Shown here: piece after piece, positions 35,771 through 48,191 of the stretch | Layout: every line of letters starts with the position of its first letter | Position numbering within the stretch: position 1 is the first letter of the stretch | Position numbers and translations under genes: made by a program | Notes under the pieces: generated by a model | Told to the model about the DNA's origin: nothing | The model's database searches: none | Seen by the model: only the letters and a program-made list of their open reading frames with translations | Source of the DNA: Chamaelirium japonicum | Lineage: Eukaryota; Streptophyta; Magnoliopsida; Liliales; Melanthiaceae | DNA: 64,000 nt | Assembly: GCA_947650365.1 (NCBI GenBank) | Contig: OX393549.1 | Span: forward strand, 90,614,111 to 90,678,110 | Reading direction: 5' to 3'

Positions 35771-36659
35771 TTTGTTTGTGGACTCTATTGAAGACTAGGT
35801 GTACGTACGTGATGCTCTGTGTCATAACACGTCCTAGCTGTAGTCTTGAGATAGCTGTCCGCAAGGGGCCCGCGGAGTTGCAGTGGTTTGTTCGAGCCGA
35901 GGTTGTGCACAAGATAGACTGATCATATACATCTCAGCAGGATTTTTGGTTTGGGCAACCAAGATTTTCCACACCAAGATTACTTCCAATGGAAAATCTT
36001 TTTTATATCCGTTGAAAAGGAAATTTTTGCATATATACCGCTAACAAAGTTTGATATTATAGAAGAAAGAAAAAACCCTTATATTTTACAAATCTATGGT
36101 ACCTTCATAAATCTCGAGTTCTGCAAAAATACCCATGTAGTTAATATTTTGATCATTTTATCCTTGAACTACTCGGTATTTCTACACATGAGCATTGTGA
36201 TTACCACGAGTAACATGTTCATAAAGTTGGCTATACGGGTCTTTTTGTAAAAAAAAAATGAGATGTGAAGGGTGCCCAGAGAATTCTATAAACAATAAGA
36301 GTTTTTTGTAATATCGAACATGTTATGGGTATGTATGCAAAAAATTCTTAAACGTAGTAGATCAATGGAGCTTGTTAGATTGCTCAATCGGAATATAGCT
36401 ATGTAAGGTTGCCTCCAACTCCATATAAACTTTGCTTGGTAGAATAATTATAGTAATGATGGACGACTTGGTGAGGTGTTCTATTTTGGAAAAGGGAAAG
36501 GATCCAATACGGCACCACTTACGTACGGTGGTGTGTACTGATTCATCACATCCTTCCGATGGCAGGCAACTCGACAGGTCAATGACACTCAGACCAAACA
36601 TATTATTTCTTTGGTAGATCGTGATTTTCATGATTGAGGTGCATCTTATTCTCTTATGG
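35771..36659. other. Intergenic, no feature
   Basis: AT-rich sequence with frames of up to about 100 codons that match nothing I know. No repeat structure was resolved. Confidence 0.4.
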
Positions 36660-37023
36660 AGAACACATGTACCATCTACTGAGGAAGTGCATCGGTTAAT
36701 CCCACATCGATATCGATAAAGGAGACATCGAAAGCCCATTTTATATATCCTCTGTGGATAGGAACGGATCTAGGAATCGAACCAGGGGAGGAGGGGGGGA
36801 TGTTAGAAAAATCTTTGGGAGGGTGGGGTCTTAAATTTTGTTAAAAATTAAAGGGAGGAAAAACTTATATAATTAAAAAAAAAATCCTAGCTAATACTAC
36901 TATAATAAGGGGTTTTCTTTCGAATCTAGGGGGGGCGATCGTCCCCACACGCCCCCCCTGGATCCATTCTTGTCTGTGGATCTCCCATTAAGACCCAGGT
37001 TTTAGGGTGTGAGGGTACCCAAC
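36660..37023. repeat. Old LTR fragment hosting two insertions
   Basis: After removing the MITE 36760-36973, the text ATCCTCTGTGGATCTCCC...GGGTGTGAGGGTACCCAAC matches the start of the window. It is the end of an LTR; copia element 3 entered a few bases from its terminus, and the last bases lie after 46857. Confidence 0.5.
36760..36973. mobile_element. hAT MITE, 214 bp
   Basis: A perfect 8-bp duplication CTGTGGAT (36752-36759 and 36974-36981) flanks ends AGGAACGGATCTAGG and CCTGGATCCATTCTTGT, imperfect inverted repeats. Removing it restores continuity with the repeat at the start of the window. It is related to 3459-3614. Confidence 0.8.
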
Positions 37024-38985
37024 TGTTGGAATTGGATCCGCTAATCAGAGTCGCAGCGGAAGCAAAAGAAAGATCCGAAGATCATACGGTGTATGTTTCA
37101 TTACAATTTCGCTATAAAACAATCTACATGCAAATCTATAATCTTAGCATATATGCGGACACCCTAGAGGCATACTACGATCTACGGAAGACATGCATGC
37201 ATCTAGTTAGATGTTTAGAATCATCATACCTTTTGGATCTATGATCCGAAGACGACGGAACGATGAAGAACCGTACTTGAATTGCAAGGGAATCTGTCGG
37301 ATAGCACCTTGTCTTTTGCGAATTGAAGAATCCTCGAAATTCCGTCTCTGAGTGCAGGGATTAGAGCCGATGGAGGAATCCATTGCGAAGATGATGACAA
37401 GCCGCGAGATTTTCTCCTCCTCTTTCTCCTTTCTTCCTTCTCCTTCCTTCCTCTTCCTTCTCCCTTCTTCTCCCTCTATTTTCCTTGGCCGAAACCACAA
37501 AGGAGGAGCCTTAAGGGGAGGTTCGGATTTTCTGGAGGAGAGGGAGCTTATGGCCGGCCCTCCCCCTCCCTATTTCCTTTATAGGGCCGGTCTCCCAAAG
37601 CCTCAAGGAAGCTTGGGCCGGCCCCTAGGTGGATAGGGATAAGGGGGGGGGGGGGGGGGGGGGGTTTAGGGATTCCGGGTGTCTATCGTGAAGCCCGGAC
37701 GAAAACGCCCTTCACGAAAAGCGAAAACTGAAAGAGAGACTAAGTGAGGTGCGCTACTCGGAATCGAATTCCGTCAGCGCCTGTGAGCTTCTGGAATTAT
37801 TCCGCTCATTTTAAGATTCATATTCAATGTGTTTTGAGCCATATTTCAGTATTTACCAAAATACCCCTACGGCCCGTAACACATGTGAATTAGGTTCTTT
37901 GGCTCCGAGCTTGCGCTCCATCGCGCTACTTCGCATCCAACGTATCCAACTAGGTCGGGGAACAATTCATATACGCAACGACAGGGTGGAACCTTCAGGG
38001 TTCGGGATCTCTAGCTCCAACCAGATCCCTGATTAACTGTTCCGGTGACACACCGAAAGTTCCGTTAATCAGCCCTAATCCGATTAACTCGCGTAGCCAC
38101 CCAGAGTGCGACACGAGTTGAACTCTAGTGATCCTAAACTTATGTTACTCCCTCGTAACCCTGTTCTCTACTATACTTCGATAATCCTTAGTCCCTCCTA
38201 TTACTGGTGCCATGATACGACTCGGGCGGTGGGGAGCACCGTCAGATCCCGATTGATCATCTGACTAGGGTTTGATGACTTGTCATCTATAACACCACAC
38301 ACCTTCCGGTGTTATGCCTAGCATCCGGAACGTCGTCAGTCATACTGACAACCACCAGGCCTGGGTTAATTGTGTGGACAGATTGACTCATCAAAACGCA
38401 CCCATCCAACACTGGACGTCGGATAACCTGTAGGGATTACATGTCACTCAAGCGCCAGTCGGGTAACCCAACGTACCGTGGTATTGGACTATGGAAGGTC
38501 CGCACACGTTAGCACATCAAAGCACCACACAACTGGTTGGCCCAGTGTACATGGCCCCTCAAGGTTAAGGACATATTATCTATAGTAGTAAAACGGTTTC
38601 TGCACCAGTATCTGAATCACTGAACTGTGCACCATCTTGGTTCCTGTTCAACACGATCATCGTGCTTGGTCAGGTGAATGGGAATCCCATGTTCCCGTGG
38701 TAGAGACTTCACCACATCCTCTTCCTGCCAACAGTTTGTTCTCAGTGAAGCGACCGGCATCACCTAAGCTATGAACTAGTTCTAGGTATACACAGAACTG
38801 GTCCACTGGGTCTCCCAAGCATGGATCCTCCATGCGCCTCAGTGGGCTACTGTGTTCCCTAGGGTCCTTTTATTACATGAGTATTATCATACACCAGATT
38901 AGTATTCTAATTAAAGCAATAACCAAAGTCATCTTTATTAATGTTAATACAGAAAATCCATGCTAAAGACACACGAGTTACAATA
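37024..38985 (-). repeat. 3' LTR of copia element 3
   Basis: The 1962-bp LTR runs TGTTGGAATTGGATCC... to ...TTACAATA (partner ends TACAACA). It contains a run of 22 G at 37643-37664 where the partner has only seven G and a C (45524-45531). Apart from that the two LTRs differ by scattered substitutions. Confidence 0.92.
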
Positions 38986-38998
38986 ATCTCCCACTTGG
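38986..38998 (-). other. Polypurine tract of copia element 3
   Basis: On the minus strand the bases just before the 3' LTR read CCAAGTGGGAGAT, a purine-rich plus-strand primer. Confidence 0.7.
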
Positions 38999-38999
38999 T

Positions 39000-39377
39000 C
39001 TAGCGGGGAACAACAGTCTTAACTCCCATGGCATCCACGTGCTTCTCAAAAGCCTTGGTCGGTAACGCCTTTGTGAAAGGGTCCGCCATGTTATCTACAG
39101 ACGTCACCTGAGTCACTGCTACCTCCCCTCGCTTCTGCAAGTCCCGGATAATGTAGTATTTCCGCTCGATATGCTTGCTCTTCTGGTGATATCTTGGCTC
39201 CTTAGATTGTGCTACCGCTCCACTATTGTCACAGTAAAGGATAATAGGATCTTGAGCTCCTGGTACGCATCCTAAGTCCGTGAGGAACTTCTTGAGCCAC
39301 ACCGCCTCTTTAGCTGCTTCGCACGCCGCAACGTACTCAGCCTCTGTCGTCGAATCTGCGATGCATCCCTGCTTCAT
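39000..39377 (-). pseudogene. RNase H of copia element 3
   Basis: The frame carries DSTTEAEYVAACEAAKEAVW, then ILYCDNSGAVAQSKEP and HIERKYYIIRDL, the copia RNase H with its metal-binding acidic residues, and ends VTSVDNMADPFTKALPTKAF. The stop lies directly at the polypurine tract. It is separated from the RT frame by a stop near 39380, where a Trp codon before KSMKQ would be expected. Confidence 0.88.
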
Positions 39378-39383
39378 GCTCCT

Positions 39384-40760
39384 CTAACTGACAGCTCCTC
39401 CTCCTAATAAAAACACAAACCCTGACGTCGATCTCCTGGATTCTGGATCTGACGCAAAGTTAGAATCCGTATATCCAATCGGCATCAGTTCCTGTGAAGA
39501 GTAAACTAACTCATAATCTCTCGTCCTTCGGAGATACTTGAGTATACTTTTCACAGCAGTCCAGTGCCCTGGACCCGGATTTGACTGATACTTGCCCATC
39601 ATGCCTACTGCATAGCATCTATCTGGTCTCGTGCACTGTATAGCATATATCAGACTCCCTACAGCCGAAGAATAAGGTATCTTCTGTATCTTTGCCCTCT
39701 TCTCAGGAGTCTTAGGATCCTGATCCTTGGGCAATTTCATTCCATGTCTGAATGGAACCAATCCCTTCTTGGAGTTGTGCATACTGAATCTGACCAAGAT
39801 AGTATCTATGTAGGCTGACTGTGACAACGAGAGAGTCTTATTCTGGCGATCTCGAGTTACCTTGATCCCTAGAACATAACTCACTTCACCCAGGTCTTTC
39901 ATGTCAAATTGAGAGGATAACCACACCTTCACTGTAGACAATGTTCCAACATCGTTTTCGATGAGCAGGATATCGTCTACGTAAAGCACTAGAAAAACTA
40001 CTGCAGTTTTATCACTCCTTTTATAAACACATGGTTCATCCACGTTCTGCTCAAATCCATAAGAGTGGATAGCCTGATCAAAATGCATGTTTCAACTTCT
40101 GGATGCTTGCTTCAGTCCATAAATGGACCTTTGCAACTTGCACACTAGATTTTCCTGACCTTTTGCGACAAAGCCTGGAGGTTGAGATATGTAGATGTTT
40201 TCTTCCAAATCCCCATTGAGGAATGCGGTCTTGACGTCCATTTGCTAGATCTCCCAATCATAATGGGCTGCAATGGACAAGATGATCCGGATAGACCTAA
40301 GCATAGCCACTGGCGAAAAGGTTTCGTCATAGTCGATCCCTTCTCGCTGGGTATAACCCTTAGCGACTAGTCTAACTTTGTAAGTCTCAACGGTACCATC
40401 TGGACCTCGTTTCCTTTTGTACACCTACTTATACCCAACAGGTTTAATGTTGTGAGGTGGTGTTACAAGTGTCCAGATCGACTTTTGGGACATCGATGTC
40501 AATTCTGCCTCCATGGCTTCCTGCCATGCTGCATGGTCTGAGGATACCACTACTTCGTCATAGTTCAGAGGATCATCCTCCTGAAACTCTGGATCTACCA
40601 TAAAGGCTTCTTCAATGTATTTATCAGGAGCACTTGTGGTCCTCCCACTACGACGAGCCTGCGGTGGTTCCATAGGAGTTGATTCTACAGTATCGTTAAT
40701 CTTAGTGGTATCGGCTCCCACTACGTTTTCTGTCTGCGTACTCCCATCAGTGCCAAGCAA
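39384..40760 (-). pseudogene. Reverse transcriptase of copia element 3
   Basis: 40425-40760 holds the integrase-RT linker and RT start (AMEAELTSMSQKSIWTLV). 40145-40330 contains the fingers in a shifted frame. 39384-40088 holds the palm, FLVLYVDDILLIENDVGTL with the catalytic DD, followed by FDMKDLGEVSYVLGIKV and CTRPDRCYAVGMMGKYQ. Several breaks lie between 40088 and 40440. Confidence 0.87.
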
Positions 40761-41009
40761 TTCTTCAAGAACTACTTTACTGGTGGGCTTATGGTCTATT
40801 CAATAATCCTGCTCCAGGAATACGGCATTCGTCGAGAAAACAACCTTTCTATCCTCAGGATCATAAAATAAACCACCCTTTGTCCCTTTTGGATACCCAA
40901 CGAACAAACATACCTTAGTTTTTGACTCTATCTTATCTCTCTTGTCCTTCCGCACATGTGCTAGACAACCCTAAATCCTAAAGTGCTATAGGCTTGGCTT
41001 TCGCTTTAA

Positions 41010-41876
41010 CTACAGCTCCCAAGGAGTTAGGGGTACTGACTTTGATGGAACAAAGTTCAAAGTATATGCTGCCGTCTCTAGGGCATATCCCCAAAAACTA
41101 GGTGGCAATGTGGCATAACTCATCATAGTCCGAACCATGTCTAACAAAGTTCGGTTTCTCCTCTCAGATACACCGTTTTGTTGTGGTGTCCCTGGTGCAG
41201 TCAACTGGGATACGATCCCATGCTCACGCAGGTACCCAATAAATTCATCCGATAGGTATTCGCCTCCTCGATCCGATCGAAGAGACTTGATACTTTTACC
41301 CGTCTGCTTTTCTGCTTCAGCTCTGAACTCCTTGAACTTATCAAAGGATTCAGACTTCCGCCGCATTAGGTATATGTATCCAAACCTCGAGTGGTTATCC
41401 GTGAAGGTAATGAAATACTCGAAGCCTCCTATAGCACGGACACTTATGGGCCTACATATATCAGTGTGTACCAACTCCAATACCTCTTTAGATCTGCTAT
41501 CTTTGGCTCGAAAAGATCTTTTAGTCGTCTTGCCTTCTAGGTAAGACTCACACGTCGGTAGGCTTTCTCAAATATCTAGACTTAAGAGTCCTACCTTAGC
41601 CAACCTGTGAATCCTATCTGAGGCTATGTGTCCAAGCCTTAGATGCCAAAGGAGTGTTGGATTATCTGAGGGATTTTTCCTTTTAGATGAATTAATCACA
41701 CAAGCTTCAGTTATGTTATCCTGCTTATGATTGGAGTTAATTATATAGAGATCATTATGTAACTTTTCCTTACAAACAAAGGAACCATTCAATTTAATTG
41801 ACACACCAAAAACATCAAATAAAACTGAAAAACTTTTATTATTTAGTAAGAAAACAGAAATTAAGTTTCGTCTCAA
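41010..41876 (-). pseudogene. Integrase of copia element 3
   Basis: 41568-41876 encodes the zinc-binding pre-integrase part (LWHLRLGHIASDRIHRLAKV). 41010-41480 encodes the core: VHTDICRPIS (first Asp), SLRSDRGGEYLSDEF (second Asp), GTPQQNGVSERRNRTLLDMV (catalytic Glu), ending at a stop after PLTPWEL. The downstream C-terminal domain is broken. Confidence 0.88.
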
Positions 41877-41927
41877 GGACGGTATATAAAGTATGTCGCT
41901 AAGTAATAAACTTCTTCCATTAAGGAA

Positions 41928-42947
41928 TTACAAAACGATATCTCCAACTGCTTCAGCCTCTGCCACGGCCTCAGTTTCCATGCTTAGGATTATCTCCCCA
42001 TCACCCAGTTTTCTTGTCTCCTTGAACCCCTGCAAATTATTGCAAGCATGGTTAGTGGAACCAGAATCTACAATCCATGAAACTGGAGAACAACTGGATG
42101 GTACAAGGGATTCCACTATGTGGATTTGAGATATATCTGTCTCAGCCTTCTTGGGAGCCGCACGACAGTCGCCTTTCCAGTGCCCCTTCTTGCCGCATCG
42201 AAAATATTTTCCTTTGGGCTTCGCCGGACCATTCTGCTCAGGGACCTGCAACTGCACCTGGCCCATCTTCACGGGCTTCTTAGACTTTCTTTTCTGAAAC
42301 TTGTCTTTGGCTTTCTGAGAAGAATTCCACTCTACATTCAGGGATTGGGCTCCTGCCTTCATCCCGTCCTCTGCCGCCTGGAGCGCCGCTAGGAGCTCTG
42401 CGTTAGACATCTCCAACCGATTAAGGTTGAAGTTGGTAACGAAGCCCTCAAACGCTCATGACAGAGACGCGAGGAAAATATCGGTATGGATCTCTGCATC
42501 CAAGATGACATCGAAGGAACCAAGCTCGTTCACATAGCCAAACAATTTCAGCATATGATCTTGAACTAAAGTCTCCTCTGCTATCTTCGTGGACACCAAT
42601 TTCTTAATGGTCAGGTAACGAGTTACCCGACTACGACCCTCGAATATTTCCTTTAGGTAGAGCATCATGTCTGAAGCAAAGGCCATGTCTTCGACTTGCT
42701 TCTGAAGGATGGTATGCAAGGATGCCACTATGTAGCATTTGCACATCTCATCACCATCTAGCCAGTCTTTCCATTCCTTTAACTGAGCCTCAGTTGCACT
42801 TGGTCCCGGTATGGCCGGTTGAGGGGTACTTAGGGTGTGTTTGCCAACCCTTAGGACGAGCATTAGGTTACGCTTCTAGTCCTCGTAGTTTGGTCCTATA
42901 AATTTGTTATCATTAAGTATGAACGTAAGGGGGTCGAGCTTGGTCAT
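41928..42947 (-). pseudogene. Gag and protease of copia element 3
   Basis: A start at 42947 gives MTKLDPLTFILNDNKFIGP, the standard copia gag opening. The Trp of the next YVDWKRN-like motif is a stop codon. 42456-42863 carries the middle of gag, and a further stop precedes AFEGF. 41928-42416 has the zinc knuckle FRCGKKGHWKGDC (first zinc Cys replaced by Tyr) and the protease site WIVDSGSTNHAC. Confidence 0.85.
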
Positions 42948-44889
42948 GATTTCTGTAAACAATGGTTTAAAGCAAAATTAGGGCCTACTACAATCTATTT
43001 CATGGAATTTAAAAATAGATAATGTCTACTCCAGCCGCTATGTCTTCACCACCTTAAGTGGAGACATCCATGAATCTAAATTCCCTGGGCTGGAGCACTA
43101 AGACTATCGGCCTTGAATTGGAGACAGCATCTCGGTGAGAGCATGAAACCGCTTCTGCCAACGAGGTTTTTACGACCCAGTCTTCATCAGAATTACCCAA
43201 GATAAACTGAAAGACCTCTCAGTCTCCTTTTGGCCAGCTTTATGTGACCCGCGTGCGCAGCAACAATGGCTTCACACAAGCTTTCAGATACTTCTCACAA
43301 ATCTAGGTGGTGTCGGCAGGGGGGTTCATAGGCTCCCGCGGTGCAGGAAAAAACCGTCACCCACTGCCACCGGCATCTTCCATGTCCCGAAGGAAACCAC
43401 TAGGTGAACCAGCATGGAAGGAAACACAGCTCTCATCCGGTGGGAATATTGAACTGCGTACCTCCCACCCAGACCCTTAGCCGGTTGATTATGGAGGCCA
43501 GGGGATCCCCTTTGCAGGGAACCTCTTACATATCCCTTCTTTATGAGGTTTTATATATATCTAGAAAGGTCACAACCTCCTAGACTTAGACCCTGGTCTA
43601 CCATGCTCCCACTAGGATTACAAACCCTCCCGCAAAGCATTAGTATCCTCGGAAAATATCATAGTCCCTACCTTGAATACTCAGCTTTCGCTTTTCTTGC
43701 AAGGATCACATTACATAGATTCCAAGGATCCCGATACTTTACTAGTTTGCCCATAATCGTAAGATCTGGAGTCTAGCCTAAGGTCAACGTGGAAAGGACT
43801 CCCACTACGATGACGCCTCGTTCACAATTTGATGCCTGATGTCATAGTAGACCTTATCTCATTACAGGTTTCGATGCTGGCCAAATAGGGACATCCGACA
43901 ACCTCCGCCGGACCTCAACCTAATGGTAGCATAACCAAATCGTGATGAGTTCATACTACCATCAAACATCATCTAGAAACGGGTATCACACAATGAAATC
44001 CTAACCTAACTTGGTCGCTAGGACCACGTGGGGAAAGGGCATCCCAATAGGGTTATCATACTTCTTATGGAGACATTAATTAATTATCTCTAAACAAATA
44101 TAACACTGCGTCTATCTCGGTGCACAGTACTTGGCTACCTGAACTACCACGAGGGCGGTTACCACCTTTTCTTTTAGCTAGCCACCGGATTCGCACGTGT
44201 TAGAAACATCTAGAGGCACCGATGAATCCATAAGATTAGTACTAACTCTAAGCCTGATCTAGAGACAAACTCACAAGCAAGATAATAAAATTATCATCGG
44301 GGTTCTCTAAACAATAAGTACAGAGAATCAACAGAAAAACATCCAAACTGAATCAAGTCCAGGGTTCGACCCCTGAACCTGAATAGCACAGCCAAGATAT
44401 CCTGCTCTTCCATTCTGCACGATCTCTGACGACGATCCCCATCATCGCCAACGTGCACGCTTTTGTCGGGTCTTTGCATACCATGGTACTGCTTGCCCGA
44501 ACCGTAGATGAATCATCATCTCCTTCTTCCTGTGACCGAAAAACTAACACGCTCCGAGCAAGTGCTCGTTCGTGTACAATTTCGCTAGAAAGAAAAGGAA
44601 ACAATCCTAGAAAACTGGCCAGGAAACCGAGGATGGTCAACCCCCACCCTCGCCCACCTAGAGCCTCAAAAACCATAAGCACAATAATAATCAATGCAAA
44701 AATTAAATCCGGGGTCTGACCCCCGGATGTATGCAATCACAGATTACTATTCAGCGCGGCACCTGCAAAAAGACGATACATAGAACAATCCATATGCATG
44801 ATCTACGTCGAACCCCGACAAAAACATATGTCATCATATATTCACATGATGTTTTCACGAATTCATGCATGAAACATACACCAAAGCGT
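42948..44889 (-). other. Untranslated leader of copia element 3
   Basis: About 1.9 kb between primer site and gag has no retroelement coding. It contains two related palindromic motifs, CCAGGGTTCGACCCCTGA (44359-44376) and CCGGGGTCTGACCCCCGG (44709-44726), that could form RNA hairpins in the genomic transcript. Whether it carries packaging signals cannot be told. Confidence 0.5.
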
Positions 44890-44901
44890 GCTCTGATACC
44901 A
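44890..44901 (-). other. Primer-binding site of copia element 3
   Basis: The minus strand reads TGGTATCAGAGC, complementary to the 3' end of plant initiator tRNA-Met, separated by two bases from the 5' LTR. This is the canonical copia primer site. Confidence 0.9.
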
Positions 44902-44903
44902 AT

Positions 44904-46857
44904 TGTTGGAATTGGATCCGCTAATCAGAGTTACAGCGAAAGCAAAAGAAAGATCCGAAGATCATACGGTGTATGTTTCATTGCAATTTCGCTATAAAAC
45001 AATCTACATGCAAATCTATGATCTTAGCATATATGCGGACACCCTAGAGGCATACTACGATCTACGGAAGACATGCATGCATCTAGTTAGGTGTTTAGAA
45101 TCATCATTTCTTTTGGATCTATGATCCAAAGACAACAGAACGATGAAGAACCGCACTTGAATTGCAAGGGAATCTGTCGGATAGCACCTTGTCCTTTGCG
45201 AATTGAAGAATCCTCAAAATTCCGTCTCTGAGTGTAGGGATTACGAACCGACGGAGGAATCCGTTGCGAAGACGATGGCGAGCCGCAAGATTTTCTCCTT
45301 CTCTTTCTCCTTTCTTCCTTCTCCTTCCTTCCTCTTCCTTCTCCCTTCTTCTCCCTCTCTTTTCCTTGGCCGAAACCACAAAGGAGGAGCCTTAAGGGGA
45401 GGTTCGGATTTTCTAGAGGAGAGGGAGCTTATGGCCGGCCCTCCCCCTCCTTATTTCCTTTATAGGGCCGGTCTCCCAAAGCCTCAAGGAAGCTTGGGCC
45501 GGCCCCTAGGTGGATAGACATAAGGGGGGGCGGTTTTTAGGGATTCCGGATGTCTATCGTGAAGCCCGAACAAAAACGCCCTTCACGAAAAGCGGAAAAC
45601 TGAAAGAGAGACTGAGTGAGGTGCGCTACTCGGAATCGAATTCTGTCAACGCCTATGAGCTCCTGAAATTATTCTACTCATTTTAAGATCCATATTCAAT
45701 GTGTTCTGAGCTATATTTCAGTATTTACCAAAATACCCCTAATTCCCGTAACACATGTGAATTAGGTTCTTTGGCTCTGAGCTTGTGCTCCATCGCGCTA
45801 CTTCGCATCCAACGCATCCAACTAGGTCGAGGAAAAATTCCTATACGTAACGACAGGGTGGAACCTTCAGGGTTCGGGATCTCTAGCTCCAACCGGATCC
45901 CTGATTAACTGTTCCGGTGACACACCGAAAGTTCCGTTAATCAGCCCTAATCCGATTAACCCGCGTAGCCACCCAGAGTACGACGCGAGTTGAACTCTAG
46001 TGGTCCTAAACTTATGTTACTCCCTCGTAACCATGTTCTCTACTATACTCTGATAATCCTTAGTCCCTTCTATTACTGGTGCCATGATACGACTCGGGCG
46101 GTGGGGAGCACCGTCAGATCCCGATCGATCATCTGACTAGGGTTTGATGACTTGTCATCTATAACGCCACACACCTTCCGGTGCTATGCCTAGCATCCGG
46201 AACGTCGTCAGTCATACTGACAACCACCAGGCCTGGGTTAACTGTGTGGACAGATTGACTCATCAAAACCTACACATCCAATACTGGACGTCGGATAACC
46301 TATAGGGATTACATGTCACTCAAGCGCCAGCCGGGTAACCCAACGTACCGTGGTATTGGACTATGGAAGGTCCGCACACGTTGGCACATCAAAGCACCAC
46401 ACAACTGGTTGGCCCAGTGTACATGGTCCCTCAGGGTTAAGGACGGATTATCTATAGTAGTAAGACGGTTTCTGCACCAGTGGCTGAATCACTGAACTGT
46501 GCACCATCTTGGTTTCTGTTCAACACGATCATCGTGCTTGGTCAGGTGAGTGGGAATCCTACATTCCCGTGGTGGAGACTTCACCGCATCCTCTTCCTGC
46601 CAACAACTTGTTCTCAGTGAAGCGACCGGCATCACCTAAGCTGTGAACTAGTTCTAGGTCTACACAGAACTGGTCCATTGGGTCTCCCAAGCATGGATCC
46701 TCCATGCGCCTCAATGACCTACTGTGTTCCCTAGGATCCTTTTATTATATGAGTATTATCATACACTATAGTAGTATTCTAATTAAAGCAATAACCAAAG
46801 TCATCTTTATTAATGTTAATACAGAAAATCCACGCTAAGGACACATGAGCTACAACA
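44904..46857 (-). repeat. 5' LTR of copia element 3
   Basis: The 1954-bp LTR partners 37024-38985. It is followed by the target duplication CCAAC and then by the few remaining bases of the older host LTR. Confidence 0.92.
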
Positions 46858-46862
46858 CCAAC

Positions 46863-47289
46863 ATCATCCATGTTAAAGACAAGAGATTCATTTTACATCC
46901 CATGAGCTAAGAGAGGATTCAAGTTGCATCTGCTACTCTCTTAAAGGATGCATCACCAGAAACATAATAATAATAATAATAATAATGGGGACATGTCCAA
47001 GATATCTAACAAATATTCGTATGACCGACATGCTATTTGGATTGTGGACAATCCATGTGTAACGGAAAAATAGAAAGATAGGAAAGCCCACAATGCAATC
47101 CCAAGTGCAAGCATGCAGGGAGGCTAAGATTTGGGATACTGTAACAACAACAAATTAAATGTAAAATATAAAAGATTAATCAAACCTACACTAATTAAGG
47201 TCTGTTATTGAAAAAATCTTTGAATTCACATCCAAAAAAAAAGCCATTGAATAATGCCTTCAACATTTATATGAAAATAGAGACTAGAC
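46863..47289. other. Intergenic, no gene
   Basis: AT-rich sequence with an (AAT)n tract at about 46966-46985. No coding or clear mobile element. Confidence 0.4.
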
Positions 47290-47295
47290 AAGGAT

Positions 47296-47575
47296 TTTTT
47301 TTTTTTTGGTAGAAATACTGGGGTTCTATTCATGGCGCACCAGCCTTGAAAACCGGAATGGCATTACAATTATTAAACTGACTCATCTCAGAAGACACTA
47401 GAGATGAGATACAATCAGGAATAGAAAAGGAAGAAAAAGCAACCCGCTCCCTAAGCGCAAACATAGCGAAAGCATTAGCACAACTGTTCTGGTCCCTCTT
47501 GACATGAAAAAACCGACACACCGAAAACGAACGAGAGATAATCCTACTGTCAGATATGATGTCTATATCTGCCAT
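47296..47575 (-). pseudogene. Truncated LINE 3' end (RNase H fragment)
   Basis: The frame 47330-47575 on the minus strand (DIDIISDSRIISRSFSVC, then FFHVKRDQNSCANAFAMFAL) matches the end of the RNase H-like domain that closes plant LINE ORFs. A T run at 47296-47308 is the poly(A) tail on the minus strand. It is a 5'-truncated insertion with no polymerase. Confidence 0.6.
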
Positions 47576-47989
47576 GGTGGAGAGATATCTCCATCCAACA
47601 AAAAGCTAGATACGGAAAAAACTAGCAAAAGAAACCAAGTTGTGCAAAATTATATATATTTTCGTTTAACATTATGTATATAAGACAACATTAAACTATC
47701 TCATTATATAGTTGCATCAAAATCCCCTTTTCGATCGATTTTCATGTAATATTTACCTCAAAATTCCTTTCCCAATCGATTTTTCATGTATAGGTATAGT
47801 AACCTCAATATCCATACCCAATATATGATTATTTAACTCACATGTTGACCTACCTGAATTCTACCAGCATACCCTATAAAAACAAATATAATAGGGAACC
47901 ATGAGAGGCTCTTAACTCTGTATCAAATATATTGTTTTTTTTTATCCACCAACTTATTATTGATAACGTTTAGAAAAAAATATAAAATG

Positions 47990-48162
47990 ATAACCGACAC
48001 ATACCTGATACCAGGCCAAAATCCGAAAATTAAATGAGTACGGTTCGAATATGGACCCTCCCATACCTACTGGGTATGGACCCTCTTCATACTTGAAGGG
48101 TTTTGGTGGTTTGATAAGATATCTCGTATGACCAAAACCCAACCCATTGTCACCCCTAATTG
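47990..48162. repeat. hAT-like fragment (TAGGGGTGACAATGGG end)
   Basis: On the minus strand the right end reads TTAGGGGTGACAATGGGTTG, the terminus type seen at 50955 and 30081. The interior repeats GGTATGGACCCTC. The other terminus was not resolved. Confidence 0.4.
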
Positions 48163-48191
48163 CTACCAACTTTGTATCAACTTATAATTAA

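Larger units (their letters stand above)
37024..46857 (-). mobile_element. Ty1/copia LTR retrotransposon, element 3 (defective)
   Basis: This 9.8-kb copia element on the minus strand has a perfect 5-bp duplication CCAAC (37019-37023 and 46858-46862). Its LTRs are 37024-38985 and 44904-46857, much longer than those of elements 1 and 2 and unrelated in sequence. The primer site is canonical (44890-44901) and the polypurine tract adjoins the 3' LTR. A leader of about 1.9 kb without coding (42948-44889) precedes gag. Long LTRs of this size occur in the Angela/Tork-like copia lineages, but I do not assign one firmly. Stops and breaks occur in gag, between integrase and RT, and between RT and RNase H. 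Confidence 0.94.
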
